Source: Microbacterium oxydans (lineage in GTDB: Bacteria; Actinomycetota; Actinomycetes; Actinomycetales; Microbacteriaceae). From it: 64,000 nucleotides of DNA. A program made the position numbers and the translations under genes. The stretch spans positions 299,324-363,323 of the forward strand of contig NZ_BJOG01000002.1 of NCBI RefSeq assembly GCF_006540085.1, written 5' to 3'. Under the pieces are notes generated by a model. That model ran no database searches. It saw only the letters and a program-made list of their open reading frames with translations, and was not told the origin of the DNA. Shown here piece after piece: positions 33,701-41,379 of the stretch (position 1 is the stretch's first letter; each line of letters starts with the position of its first letter).

Positions 33701-34346
33701 GCAGGTCGCGCTCAAGGACCTCGAGCTGCGTGGTGCGGGCAACATGCTCGGTGCCGAGCAGGCCGGTCATATCGCCGGCGTGGGCTTCGACCTGTACCTG
33801 CGCATGATCGGCGAGGCCGTGGCGACCTTCCGCGGCGACGAGGTCGAGACCGGGCAGGAGCTGCGGCTCGAGCTGCCCCTCGACGCGCGCATCCCCGAGT
33901 ACTACATCGACAGTGAGCGGCTGCGCCTCGAGGCGTACCAGAAGCTCTCCGCCGCATCCGCTGCGACCGCGAAGGACGATGCCATCGACCTCGTCGTCGA
34001 AGAGCTCGTCGACCGCTACGGCACTCCGCCGGAAGAGGTCGAAGGGCTGCTGGCCGTCTCGCGCCTTCGTCGTCGTGCGGCACGGGCGGGGCTGACGGAC
34101 GTCGTGGTGATGGGGTCGAACCTGCGCATCGCGCCCGCGCGGCTCGAGGACTCGATCAAGGTGCGGCTGCAGCGTCTGTACCCGAAGGCGAAGCTCGTCT
34201 CCGGGGGAGAGGCTCTGGTCGTGCCGATGCCCACGGTCCCTGCTGCAGTCGGCGTGGGGCTCGAACCCCTGCCCGATGCGCAACTGCTCGAGTGGGTCGG
34301 ACAGCTGTTCACGGCGATCTTCCCCGAACCGGTCAAGGCCGAGTAG
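30771..34346 (+). CDS. mfd: Transcription-repair coupling factor
   Basis: A full-length 1191-residue Mfd. It removes RNA polymerase stalled at DNA lesions and recruits UvrA. Visible are the UvrB-like N-terminal module (FPAWETLPHERLSP, RGGILDVFPP), the RNA-polymerase interaction domain (QLKQGDFVVHATHGIGRFV), and the RecG-like motor with Walker A LLSGDVGFGKTEV, DEEQRFG, SATPIPRTL, FVHNRV and QLHQLRGRVGRG. The C-terminal regulatory domain ends in FPEPVKAE. GTG start; the short upstream hexamer suggests a leaderless message. Its last codons (GAG TAG) lie inside a 22-bp repeat that recurs 1.75 kb downstream, marking an insertion right behind this gene. Confidence 0.97.
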   Translation: MTVPGILRALEEASLYRDALSWARTDADLGLVDGLDAPALAGLLEKRAAAGHPAALLAVVPTGRRAESLALAMHAYLPEADVLTFPAWETLPHERLSPSPDTVGQRLQTLRRIAEWSGDHPLVVVASVRAALQPIAGNLGEIAPLELAVGSRGNELDLAVEQLVERAYSRVDMVSRRGEFAVRGGILDVFPPTSEHPYRVEFFGDEIDQIRAFSVADQRSLPGDVTGVDLPPTRELLLTAEVRDRARALVGGFPAISGMLEKMAEGIPVEGMESLLPAVAGPLKSLAEYLPVGSATAIIDPERSSARAITLGDTNREFLDAAWSAATSGASAPIDLGAGDFLTIAELREVVRDRDGVWWRLSPFGAGLGEGDADTTNLGAAVIPSFHGNVDGAISFVEAKLTDGWRVVVIAAGGGLVDRARDVLADRGLAARVVETLGDAPEGGVATLVTGSVEAGFQVAEAKLAVLTDNEFYGRTIGGDQRVVKKLASRRKNVVDPLQLKQGDFVVHATHGIGRFVEMTKREVSTGGRNATKSIRDYLVLEYAPSKRGYPGDKLFVPTDQLDLLSKYVGGEAPTLSKMGGSDWSQAKGKARKAVRDIAVELVKLYSARMSAKGHAFGPDTPWQRELEEAFPFAETQDQLQTIDEIKADMERPIPMDRLLSGDVGFGKTEVAVRAAFKAIQDGKQVAMLVPTTLLVKQHLETFTERFAGFPVKVRPLSRFQTDKEARLTLQGLLEGSVDMVIGTHRILTDQVIFKDLGLMIIDEEQRFGVEHKDALKKMKTNVDILAMSATPIPRTLEMAVTGIREMSTLATPPEDRHPILSFVGPRSDKQMAAAIRREILREGQVFFVHNRVQSIQRVASELAELVPEARIAVAHGQMAEHQLEQVVDDFWERKFDVLVSTTIIETGLDIANANTIIIDRADKYGLSQLHQLRGRVGRGRERAYAYFLYDEMKPLSETAADRLQTIAVNNELGSGMQVALKDLELRGAGNMLGAEQAGHIAGVGFDLYLRMIGEAVATFRGDEVETGQELRLELPLDARIPEYYIDSERLRLEAYQKLSAASAATAKDDAIDLVVEELVDRYGTPPEEVEGLLAVSRLRRRAARAGLTDVVVMGSNLRIAPARLEDSIKVRLQRLYPKAKLVSGGEALVVPMPTVPAAVGVGLEPLPDAQLLEWVGQLFTAIFPEPVKAE

Positions 34347-34361
34347 CGCGGGGCCCCGGGC
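34340..34361. repeat. Left copy of 22-bp direct repeat at the mfd 3' end
   Basis: It contains CGAGTAGCGCGGGG-C-CCCGGGC, which includes the last codon and stop of mfd. It matches the right copy at 36095-36116 in 21 of 22 bases. It resembles an attachment-site or target duplication. Confidence 0.85.
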
Positions 34362-34406
34362 AGTGCCGTCGGGGGCGCAACCGTTGTCAGGAGTGCCTGA
34401 TCTTCC

Positions 34407-35642
34407 TCAGGCCGCCAGCTGATTCGAAATTTGATGAGAGATCACGAGCGGGCTTACTCCGAGTGCGGTGGCAACCTGCAGTTGCGAATCTTCCCCAAAA
34501 TCACCGCCGAGTAGTTCGCTGATTCCCTGAGCTGGCGCGAGAAACTCTGCGGCAAACGCACGCTCCACTTTGTCGGAGTACCCGGACTCGCGTGTCAGCA
34601 GCGAAACGCCGTAACCAGTTTCTGTCGATCTTCGAGCAATTGCTCGAGCAGCGAGGAATCGTTGTGAGTGTGCGTGGAGGTGCGGGGCGACGATCGCTCC
34701 GGTCATCATGCTGTTGGTTCGGACGAGTGCGTCGACGTTGGTTGGTGGGGCGGTTGCGAGTGACACAACCTCCACAAGATCATCGACAGGCGCACGCTCA
34801 GACCAGGAGAGACCGAGCGCTTCACGGAGCGCCCGCGCCCTTTTATAGCCTTCTCGCCAAGGCACTGTGTCGTGGATCGACCGCACAGGCTCGACTGCGG
34901 TTTCAATGAGCGCATGCTGCCTTGGGGCGAAAGACCGTGCGGCTGCCGCGTTGAGCCACGCTTCCGCTTTGGGAAGTGAACTGAGATCGCCCGTTCGGGC
35001 GAACTCTGCTAACAGCGTTGAGTCGCCCAATGTGGCATTCGCTTGAAGGAGCAGTTGTTCGACGTGCTCGTCCATAGAGTAGGGATCGAACCCCCACGCA
35101 GCGGCGACCGTTGCAAACTCTCGCTCTTCGGCGGATGCTCGGCGGATTTCAGCCCACTCGTCTTGCAACAGGGTGCCTGTGATGGCTGCTTCATCGAGGC
35201 GTCGGACGGTGGCGTCAACGAAGCGAGTGAGCTCCAGAAGGGTCTCTTCAGAGTCCAGCACGGTGCTAATACGACTGAGGAATTCGACCTGCGCACTTTC
35301 ATCGATAAACGGGTCGAGAGTGGCCCACATCTGGGAACGATCGGACCGGAGTCGAAGAGGCGGCCACGGAAAACCATCGCCCGCATCGGAGAGTTTCACT
35401 CCCGCGAAGGATGGAACATGAGATGAAGTGGCTAGAGCCCACCAATTCAACGCGATCCACTCAGCCAACGGATACGCGGACACATCCAAGGATTCACGGA
35501 TTACGTGTGGCGAGTTTCGCTGCCGGACCAACGACGCTACTGCGCCATCGACCGATACCCGGAGGCGGCACCAGGTCTCACGGAGTTCAGGCGTCTTGAC
35601 TTCGTCGGCTCGGTCCCAGTCCAACGTGATTGAGAGACTCAT
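34407..35642 (-). CDS. ImmA/IrrE-like protein lacking the zinc motif
   Basis: A 411-residue protein, second of a coupled pair. Residues 1-260 match no family I know. From about residue 261 it follows the ImmA/IrrE layout: REGYKRARALREALGL, a dlve strand, then QRFLAARAIARRSTE where ImmA proteins read RFTLAHELGH, so H, E and H are replaced by R, A and R. After that come VERAFAAEFLAPAQG and GVSPLVISHQISNQL, the typical ending. It is therefore probably a non-proteolytic sensor, antitoxin or regulator. ATG start overlaps the upstream stop (ATGA). Codon use is less G/C-biased than in neighbours. Confidence 0.7.
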   Translation of the reverse strand: MSLSITLDWDRADEVKTPELRETWCRLRVSVDGAVASLVRQRNSPHVIRESLDVSAYPLAEWIALNWWALATSSHVPSFAGVKLSDAGDGFPWPPLRLRSDRSQMWATLDPFIDESAQVEFLSRISTVLDSEETLLELTRFVDATVRRLDEAAITGTLLQDEWAEIRRASAEEREFATVAAAWGFDPYSMDEHVEQLLLQANATLGDSTLLAEFARTGDLSSLPKAEAWLNAAAARSFAPRQHALIETAVEPVRSIHDTVPWREGYKRARALREALGLSWSERAPVDDLVEVVSLATAPPTNVDALVRTNSMMTGAIVAPHLHAHSQRFLAARAIARRSTETGYGVSLLTRESGYSDKVERAFAAEFLAPAQGISELLGGDFGEDSQLQVATALGVSPLVISHQISNQLAA

Positions 35643-36037
35643 GCTCGATTCCGTAACGTTGGCGGAACTTCGTCGTCCCGAACTGGATAGCCCTTGTACG
35701 TGCCCTGTTCTGAATTCACAAGTCGTGCCTCGAACCACCTGTCGAGGTGCCACCCCCAGACATAGCGGGGGTAATTACCTCCGTCGCGATACGCACTCAC
35801 GTTTCCGTCGAGAATGCCACGTCGCAACCACTCAGTTACCTGGTTGGCGTCATTCAACTGTTTGGGGCATTGGGTCGCATCGGATCGCAGGCGAGGGGGG
35901 CCAGCGAATGACGGGTAAGACTTGTGCTCGGGAGAACCGACGTACTGCGCGAAATCCGCCCATTTTTCGAGCACGCTCGGTGCGACCTCGGTATCGAGGC
36001 TATGAGGGATTGGCCGCTTGCGACCTGGACTGCGCAC
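35639..36037 (-). CDS. 132-residue protein of unknown fold, partner of the ImmA-like protein
   Basis: A 132-residue soluble protein that I do not recognise. The first half is low in motifs; the second half, NQVTEWLRRGILDGNVSAY then NYPRYVWGWHLDRWFEARL and GTYKGYPVRDDEVP, is rich in Trp, Tyr and Arg and looks like a small beta-rich domain. The GTG start has no ribosome site, but TATAAG lies eight bases upstream, which would give a leaderless mRNA. It is first in the operon. Size, position and coupling fit a toxin or effector controlled by the second gene, but this is inference only. Confidence 0.6.
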   Translation of the reverse strand: MRSPGRKRPIPHSLDTEVAPSVLEKWADFAQYVGSPEHKSYPSFAGPPRLRSDATQCPKQLNDANQVTEWLRRGILDGNVSAYRDGGNYPRYVWGWHLDRWFEARLVNSEQGTYKGYPVRDDEVPPTLRNRA

Positions 36038-36045
36038 ACATCGAT

Positions 36046-36051
36046 CTTATA
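36046..36051 (-). promoter_or_regulatory. -10-like TATAAG before the insertion's operon
   Basis: On the minus strand TATAAG is followed by eight bases and the GTG at 36037. It is the most A/T-rich promoter-like element in this part of the window. No clear -35 is visible. Confidence 0.5.
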
Positions 36052-36094
36052 GCGGTGCTCAACCGAGTGCGGGGCTTGTTGGGCTCTGCGGAAT

Positions 36095-36116
36095 CGAGTA
36101 GCGCGGGGTCCCGGGC
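36095..36116. repeat. Right copy of 22-bp direct repeat
   Basis: It repeats the end of mfd (including GAGTAG) with a single C-to-T change, although no coding frame uses it here. This shows it derives from the mfd 3' end. Confidence 0.85.
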
Positions 36117-36124
36117 GGCGGTAC

Positions 36125-36130
36125 TAGTCT
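36125..36130 (+). promoter_or_regulatory. -10-like TAGTCT six bases before the gamma-CA-like gene
   Basis: TAGTCT-GGCCGC-ATG, the same hexamer and spacing as at mfd. It lies just outside the right repeat, so the insertion left this promoter's -10 intact. Confidence 0.55.
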
Positions 36131-36136
36131 GGCCGC

Positions 36137-36760
36137 ATGTTGTACGAGCACCTCGGGGCTCGCCCCCGCATCCATGACACCGCCGTCATCGCCCCCACCG
36201 CCGTCGTCTCCGGAGACGTGGAGATCGGGCCGGGCTGCCAGGTGCTGCACGGCGCCGTGATCACCGCCGAGGGAGGCGCGATCACCCTCGGTGAGCACGT
36301 CATCGTCATGGAGAACGCGCTCATCCGGGCGACTGCGGCGAACGCGGTGCACATCGGATCGCACACCCTGATCGGCACGCTGTCGAGCATCGCCGGTGCG
36401 ACCGTGGAGGAGGAGACGTTCCTCGCCTCGGGGTCGCGGGTGTTCAACGGCTCCCTGATCGGATCGCGCTGCGAGGTGCGCGTCAATGCGATCGTGCTCC
36501 GCCGCGCGGTGCTGCCTGAGGGCACCGTCGTGCCGATCGGCTGGGTGGCTGTCGGCGATCCGGTGCAGCTGTTCTCGCCCGACCGGGAGGAGGAGATCGC
36601 GGCGGCGCAGCCCGACCTCGACTTCCCCGGGCACGTCTTCGGGGTCGACCGGGACACCCCCGACCTGATGGTGCAGCTGACGGAGCGCTACGGCAGCTCG
36701 CTGGCACGGCATGCGCAGGATGTGAGCCTCGACGCGCACCGCGGGCAGTCCCACGCATGA
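36137..36760 (+). CDS. Gamma-carbonic-anhydrase-like hexapeptide-repeat protein
   Basis: A 207-residue left-handed beta-helix protein. Hexapeptide repeats run from about residue 12 to 150 (DTAVIAPTAVVSGDVEIGPG, GSHTLIGTLSSIAGATVEEE). Proteins of the YrdA/CaiE/gamma-CA group form trimers with zinc between subunits, bound by three His. Only some His positions are evident here (VLHGAVI; VHIGSH), so catalytic carbonic anhydrase activity is uncertain. The stop overlaps the next start (ATGA), suggesting joint expression with the aminotransferase fusion. Confidence 0.85.
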   Translation: MLYEHLGARPRIHDTAVIAPTAVVSGDVEIGPGCQVLHGAVITAEGGAITLGEHVIVMENALIRATAANAVHIGSHTLIGTLSSIAGATVEEETFLASGSRVFNGSLIGSRCEVRVNAIVLRRAVLPEGTVVPIGWVAVGDPVQLFSPDREEEIAAAQPDLDFPGHVFGVDRDTPDLMVQLTERYGSSLARHAQDVSLDAHRGQSHA

Positions 36761-39700
36761 CGGGCGACGTGGGCCTGGTCCGCCCCGCCGTCAGCACGGC
36801 CGACGCCGCGCGTATCGCCCTCGACTGCTGGGGGATCGCGGCGACCGCGGAGGAGCTGGGCAGCAACCAGGATCGGAACTTCCTGCTCACCACGCAGGAC
36901 GGGGCGAAGAGCGTGCTGCGGATCGACAACCCGGTGTTCGGCGATGACGAGCGCGAGGCGCAGCACGTCGCGCTCGACGCCTACCGTGACGCAGGCGTCG
37001 AGGTCCCGGCGGTCCTCCCGGGGCTCGACGGCGCGCTCACCCAGCGCTGGAACGGCTTCGCCGCGCGGCGCAGCGAGTTCGCGTCGGGCGAGCCGATGGT
37101 GGATGCCGGGTACCTCGCGCCCGTCGTGCTCGCGGAGTTCGGGGCGCTGGCCGCCGCATCCGTGAACGCGCTGTCGGCGCTCGATCATCCCGGCCTCGAC
37201 CGTCGGCAGATGTGGGACATGCGCGTCGCGTACGAGCAGATCGATGCGCTCGCGCCGTCGAACGCCGATGCCACGCTCCGGGGACGGGTGCTGCGCGCCG
37301 CGGCCAAGGCGCATGCCGCCGTCGAGCCTCTCGCCGACCGGCTCCCCGTGCAGGCGATCCACGGCGACCTCACGGACGACAACGTGATGGGGGAGCGCGG
37401 CGAGGATTCACGGCTGCACCCGCGCACGGTGCTCGACCTCGGCGACCTCGGGCTCGGCTGGCGCGTCGCCGAGCTGGCGGTGTGCGCGGCATCGATGCTG
37501 CACCACGAGCCCGAGCGGCCGTTGCGGGTGCTCGAGACGGTCGCCGCGTTCCATCGCCATGCGCCGCTGAGCGACACGGAGGCGAGAGCGGTCTGGCCGC
37601 TCGTGGTGCTGCGTGCTGCCCTGCTGGTCGCGAGCGGGTGGCGTCAGCTGGAGATCGACGGGGACAACGACTACGCGCGTGAGAGGGTCGCGGGCGAGCA
37701 GGCGATCTTCGACGCCGCGACACTGCTGCCGCTCGTCGAGATGACAGAGCACGTGCTCGCCACGGTCGGCGTCGATGAGGGCCCCGGCTTCGATGCGGCG
37801 GATGTGGTGACCGATCCTGACGCCGCTCCTCTGGCCGCGCTCCTGCCGGATCTCACCGGTCGCGTCGCCGTGGTCGATCCGGGTGTCGAGTCGGCGGACC
37901 TCGACGGCGGACGCTGGCTCGAGGAGACGTCGGAGCGGGAACTGGTCGCCGAGGCGATCGAGCTCGGGGTCGCCGTAGCGGTGCTGCCCTACGGGGTGTT
38001 CCGACTCACCCGGGCGCGCATCGACGAGGCGGAGCCGGGGGAGACGTGGGCGACGTCGTGCGAACTGCATCTCCCTCCGGGCCCTCGTGTGAGGGTGGCG
38101 GCTCCGGCGAGCGGGCGGGTGACGCAACGGGGCGGGGTGGCCCGTCTCGTCCTCGATCTCGACGGTGTTGGAGACGACGGTGTTGGCGACGACGGTGCTG
38201 GCGACGGTGCAGGCGACGACGGTGCTGGCGACGGTCACGACTGGGTGCTGCAGATCTCGGGGCTCGATGCGGAGGAGCGGCGCGAGCGCCCTGTGGACGT
38301 CGGCGAGACCGTGGGCTGGATCGCTGCCGCATTCGAGCCGCGGCGCCTGACCGTCGGCATCCACCGCGATGATGCTCCCGAACGTCAGGCGGACGGTGCG
38401 CCACTCGTCGCGCCCGAGCGCGTCCCGGCGTGGAGCCGTCTTACCGCCGACCCCGCCCCGCTGCTCGGGCTGCCGTCGTTCGTGCAGCGCGACGACGCGG
38501 CCGCGGAGTTGCGGCGACGTGAGCGGATCTTCGCCTCCGCGCAGGAGCGCTACTACGAGCGTCCTCCGCAGATCGAACGCGGATGGCGGCACCATCTGAT
38601 CGACACCACAGGGCGCACCTATGTCGACATGGTGAACAACGTCGCCGGCCTCGGTCACGCGCATCCGAAGGCCGCGGAGGCGGCAGGCCGCCAGCTGCGC
38701 ACCCTGGCCACGAACTCCCGCTTCCTGTTCCGCGACCTCGCGGAATACAGCGAACGGCTGCTCGCCCTGATGCCGGAAGGAAGCGGACTCGACACCGTGC
38801 TGCTGGTCAACAGCGGCTCCGAGGCGGTCGATCTCGCGATCCGTCTGGCCCAGGCCGCGACCGGACGACGCACGGTCGTCGCACTGCGCGAGGCGTATCA
38901 CGGCTGGACCGCGGCGAGCGATGCGGTCACCACCAGCGCCTACGACAACCCCTCCGCCCTCGAGACGCGTCCCGACTGGGTGCACGTCGCGGATGTGCCC
39001 AACCGCTTCCGCGGTACGTATCGAGGGGCGGATGTCGCCGCCGACTACCTCGCCGACCTCGCGAGCGATCTCGACCGGCTGCAGGGCGAGGGGCGGGAGG
39101 TCGCGGCGTTCCTGTGCGAGTCGATCCTCGGCAACGCGGGCGGGGTGGTGCTCCCCGAGGGCTACCTGGATGGTGCCTATGCGCAGATCAGGGCGGCGGG
39201 CGGACTGTGCATCGCCGACGAGGTGCAGGTCGGCTTCGGGCGGATGGGGTCCGCCTTCTGGGGGTTCGAGCTCGCAGGCGTCGTGCCGGACATCGTCACG
39301 ATCGCGAAGCCCATGGGCAACGGTTACCCGATCGGCGGTGTGATCACGTCGAAGCGCATCGCGGACGCGTTGTCGACGCAGGGGCAGTTCTTCTCATCGG
39401 CCGGTGGGAGCTCGCTCAGCTGTCGTGTCGGACTCGCGGTGCTCGACGCCATGGTCGAGGACGACCTGCAGCGCAACGCCGCTGTGATCGGCGCCCGCCT
39501 CGCCGAGGGGCTTCGCGGTCTCGCCGATCGGCATCCGCTGGTGGCCGTCGTGCATGGGGAGGGCCTGTATCTCGGCGTCGAACTCGTGCGTGACCGCGAC
39601 ACGATGGAGCCGGCGGCCGCCGAGGCCGCGGCGATCTGCGAACGGATGCGGGAGCTCGGTGTGATCGTGCTGACCACCTCCGAGAGATCCAACGTCCTGA

Positions 39701-39786
39701 AGATCAAGCCGCCGCTGTGCCTCACAGCGGAGAGCGCCGACCATGTCGTCGCGATGCTGGATCGGGTGCTCGCCGAAGGATGGTGA
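36757..39786 (+). CDS. Kinase-like / class III aminotransferase fusion
   Basis: A 1009-residue three-part protein. Residues 1 to about 330 are an APH/choline-kinase-like fold (IHGDLTDDNVMGE is the catalytic loop, VLDLGDLGLGWRVAEL follows in place of the DFG-type segment). A middle region (about 370-540) resembles the M23/lipoyl-like beta domain found in this fusion family. Residues about 580-1009 are a class III aminotransferase with the PLP Lys at residue 851 in TIAKPMGNGYPIGG and ESILGNAGGVVLPEGY upstream. The layout suggests sequential work on an amino alcohol (phosphorylation and PLP chemistry, as in ethanolamine phosphate lyase-like enzymes), but the substrate is not known. The middle carries a variable GVGDD/GAGDD repeat. 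Confidence 0.85.
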   Translation: MTGDVGLVRPAVSTADAARIALDCWGIAATAEELGSNQDRNFLLTTQDGAKSVLRIDNPVFGDDEREAQHVALDAYRDAGVEVPAVLPGLDGALTQRWNGFAARRSEFASGEPMVDAGYLAPVVLAEFGALAAASVNALSALDHPGLDRRQMWDMRVAYEQIDALAPSNADATLRGRVLRAAAKAHAAVEPLADRLPVQAIHGDLTDDNVMGERGEDSRLHPRTVLDLGDLGLGWRVAELAVCAASMLHHEPERPLRVLETVAAFHRHAPLSDTEARAVWPLVVLRAALLVASGWRQLEIDGDNDYARERVAGEQAIFDAATLLPLVEMTEHVLATVGVDEGPGFDAADVVTDPDAAPLAALLPDLTGRVAVVDPGVESADLDGGRWLEETSERELVAEAIELGVAVAVLPYGVFRLTRARIDEAEPGETWATSCELHLPPGPRVRVAAPASGRVTQRGGVARLVLDLDGVGDDGVGDDGAGDGAGDDGAGDGHDWVLQISGLDAEERRERPVDVGETVGWIAAAFEPRRLTVGIHRDDAPERQADGAPLVAPERVPAWSRLTADPAPLLGLPSFVQRDDAAAELRRRERIFASAQERYYERPPQIERGWRHHLIDTTGRTYVDMVNNVAGLGHAHPKAAEAAGRQLRTLATNSRFLFRDLAEYSERLLALMPEGSGLDTVLLVNSGSEAVDLAIRLAQAATGRRTVVALREAYHGWTAASDAVTTSAYDNPSALETRPDWVHVADVPNRFRGTYRGADVAADYLADLASDLDRLQGEGREVAAFLCESILGNAGGVVLPEGYLDGAYAQIRAAGGLCIADEVQVGFGRMGSAFWGFELAGVVPDIVTIAKPMGNGYPIGGVITSKRIADALSTQGQFFSSAGGSSLSCRVGLAVLDAMVEDDLQRNAAVIGARLAEGLRGLADRHPLVAVVHGEGLYLGVELVRDRDTMEPAAAEAAAICERMRELGVIVLTTSERSNVLKIKPPLCLTAESADHVVAMLDRVLAEGW
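38161..38232. repeat. In-frame tandem repeat in the aminotransferase fusion
   Basis: Units such as GACGACGGTGTTGGC (15 bases) and GACGGTGCAGGC (12 bases) repeat about five times, coding for Asp/Gly/Ala/Val around residue 469-492 in a linker. All units are multiples of three, so length can change without loss of frame. Confidence 0.75.
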
Positions 39787-39945
39787 CCGCGCGACGGGTC
39801 TTCGAATCCCGCGGTCGGTCCGATTGTTAAAAGCGCATTTCGAACCGAATTCGCCGTAGCGCAGATGATTCCCTCCGGTCCATACTGTTGCTCAGCGTCG
39901 GACGACCCGAAGTCCGACCCATGCGCTGTCCCCCGAGGAGTACCC

Positions 39946-41373
39946 ATGGCCACGAAGACGAAGCCGCTCGCGCAAGGTGGAGGAACGCTGAAGAGAAACC
40001 TCGGGCTGTGGGCGATCGTCGGCCTCGGTCTCGGGTACATGACGCCGACCGTCGTGTTCGACACCTTCGGCATGGTCGCCCGAGACACCGACAACGTCGT
40101 ACCGGCGGCCTACCTCGTCGCCCTGGTCGTGATGGTCTTCACCGCGATCAGCTACGGCAAGATCTCCAGTGCGATCCCGAGCGCCGGGTCTGCGTACACC
40201 TACGTGCGCGAGTCGATCCACCCGAACCTCGGGTTCATGGTCGGCTGGACCTCGCTCATCGACTACGTGCTGCTGCCGATGGTGAACTGCCTCATCATCC
40301 GCAGCTACCTCGAGGCGCTGTTCCCCGAGATCCCCGGGTGGATCTGGGTGGTGCTCTACTGCATCCTGGTCACGAGCATCATCTACCTGACGATGCGCGG
40401 CACCTCGAACATGAACATGATCCTGCTGGTGTTCTCGATCGTCGTGATGGCCGTGTTCGTCGTGATGGTCGTCGCACAGCTGATGCGCGGCGACGGTGCG
40501 GGCACGGTCGCCTCGCTGACGCCGATCTTCCACGACGGCGCCACCATGGGGGCGGTGCTGATGGGCGCCACGATCGTGTGCTTCTCGTTCATCGGCTTCG
40601 ATGCCGTCACCATGTACGCGGAGGAGGCGAAGGATCCGAAGATCATGCCGAAGGCGATTCTCCTCACCGTGCTGCTGGGTGGGGCGATCTTCCTGATCTC
40701 GGGCTACCTCACGCAGCTGCGTTTCCCCGACTGGAACGAGTTCGCCCCCGGCGGCGACATGCAGTTCGTCGAGGACTCGACGCTGCCGATCATCGGCAAC
40801 CTGGTCGGCGGCCCCGTGCTCATGGCAGTGCTGACCGCGGCCGGTTTCTGCGCGACCCTGGCCTCCGGTCTCGCCTCGCACGCCTCGGTGTCTCGCATGC
40901 TGCTGGTGATGGGGCGCAACAACGTGCTGCCGCAGCGGGCGTTCGGCTACATCAACCCCCGCACCCACACCCCGACGTTCAACATCGTGCTGGTGGGCGC
41001 CATCTCGCTGCTCGCGATCCCCTTCACGCTCGAGCTGATCGCGGCGTGGATCAACTTCGGCGCGCTGATCGCCTTCACGTTCGTCAACATCTCGGTGATC
41101 GCCTGGTTCGCGATCCGCAAGGGCCGCCGCAAGACCCCGGGCGACATCTTCAGCTTCATCGTGATGCCGGGGATCGGCATGGTGCTCACCGGCCTGTTGT
41201 GGGCGAACCTGCACGAGGACGCGCTGCGCGGCGGTCTGGTGTGGACCGCGATCGGGGTGGTCTACCTCGCGATCATCACCAAGGGCTTCCGCAAGAAGGT
41301 CGTCGCGTTCGACGAGAACCAGGCGGTGACCGGGTACAACAAGGTGGTCAAGGTGCCGGTCGACGAGAGTTGA
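39946..41373 (+). CDS. APC-superfamily amino acid/amine transporter
   Basis: A 475-residue transporter with about twelve hydrophobic segments. It shows LGLWAIVGLGLGYMTPTVVF as helix 1, the SAGSAYTYVRESIHPNLGF region and FSFIGFDAVTMYAEEAKDP in helix 6, all typical of APC permeases such as the PuuP/YhdG groups. Substrate unknown. The start MATKTK is preceded by GAGGAG; an ATG at 39865 would add a Cys-rich tail. The neighbouring aminotransferase fusion upstream and glutamate dehydrogenase downstream suggest amine or amino acid catabolism. The upstream 159 bases contain an A/T-rich patch near 39826 but no promoter I would call. Confidence 0.87.
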   Translation: MATKTKPLAQGGGTLKRNLGLWAIVGLGLGYMTPTVVFDTFGMVARDTDNVVPAAYLVALVVMVFTAISYGKISSAIPSAGSAYTYVRESIHPNLGFMVGWTSLIDYVLLPMVNCLIIRSYLEALFPEIPGWIWVVLYCILVTSIIYLTMRGTSNMNMILLVFSIVVMAVFVVMVVAQLMRGDGAGTVASLTPIFHDGATMGAVLMGATIVCFSFIGFDAVTMYAEEAKDPKIMPKAILLTVLLGGAIFLISGYLTQLRFPDWNEFAPGGDMQFVEDSTLPIIGNLVGGPVLMAVLTAAGFCATLASGLASHASVSRMLLVMGRNNVLPQRAFGYINPRTHTPTFNIVLVGAISLLAIPFTLELIAAWINFGALIAFTFVNISVIAWFAIRKGRRKTPGDIFSFIVMPGIGMVLTGLLWANLHEDALRGGLVWTAIGVVYLAIITKGFRKKVVAFDENQAVTGYNKVVKVPVDES

Positions 41374-41379
41374 CCCGCT

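Larger units (their letters stand above)
34340..36116. mobile_element. Two-gene lower-GC insertion behind mfd, flanked by 22-bp direct repeats
   Basis: The 1733 bases between the repeats carry two minus-strand genes and no integrase, transposase or tRNA. Hand counts of three 60-base lines inside gave 57-60 percent G+C, against 72 percent for a line of mfd. Removing one repeat and the insert would leave the mfd stop about 36 bases from the gamma-carbonic-anhydrase start, a normal spacing with that gene's promoter intact. I infer acquisition by site-specific or illegitimate integration. The mechanism is unknown. Confidence 0.7.

Noticed and set aside
30702..34283. A 1193-codon open frame antisense to mfd
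   Set aside because: High GC leaves antisense frames open; the translation is His/Arg/Gly-rich without motifs, and mfd on the plus strand is unmistakable.
34340..34361. tRNA-type attachment site for the mfd-end insertion
   Set aside because: The repeat lies in the mfd 3' end, with no tRNA-like fold or tRNA gene nearby, and no integrase is present.
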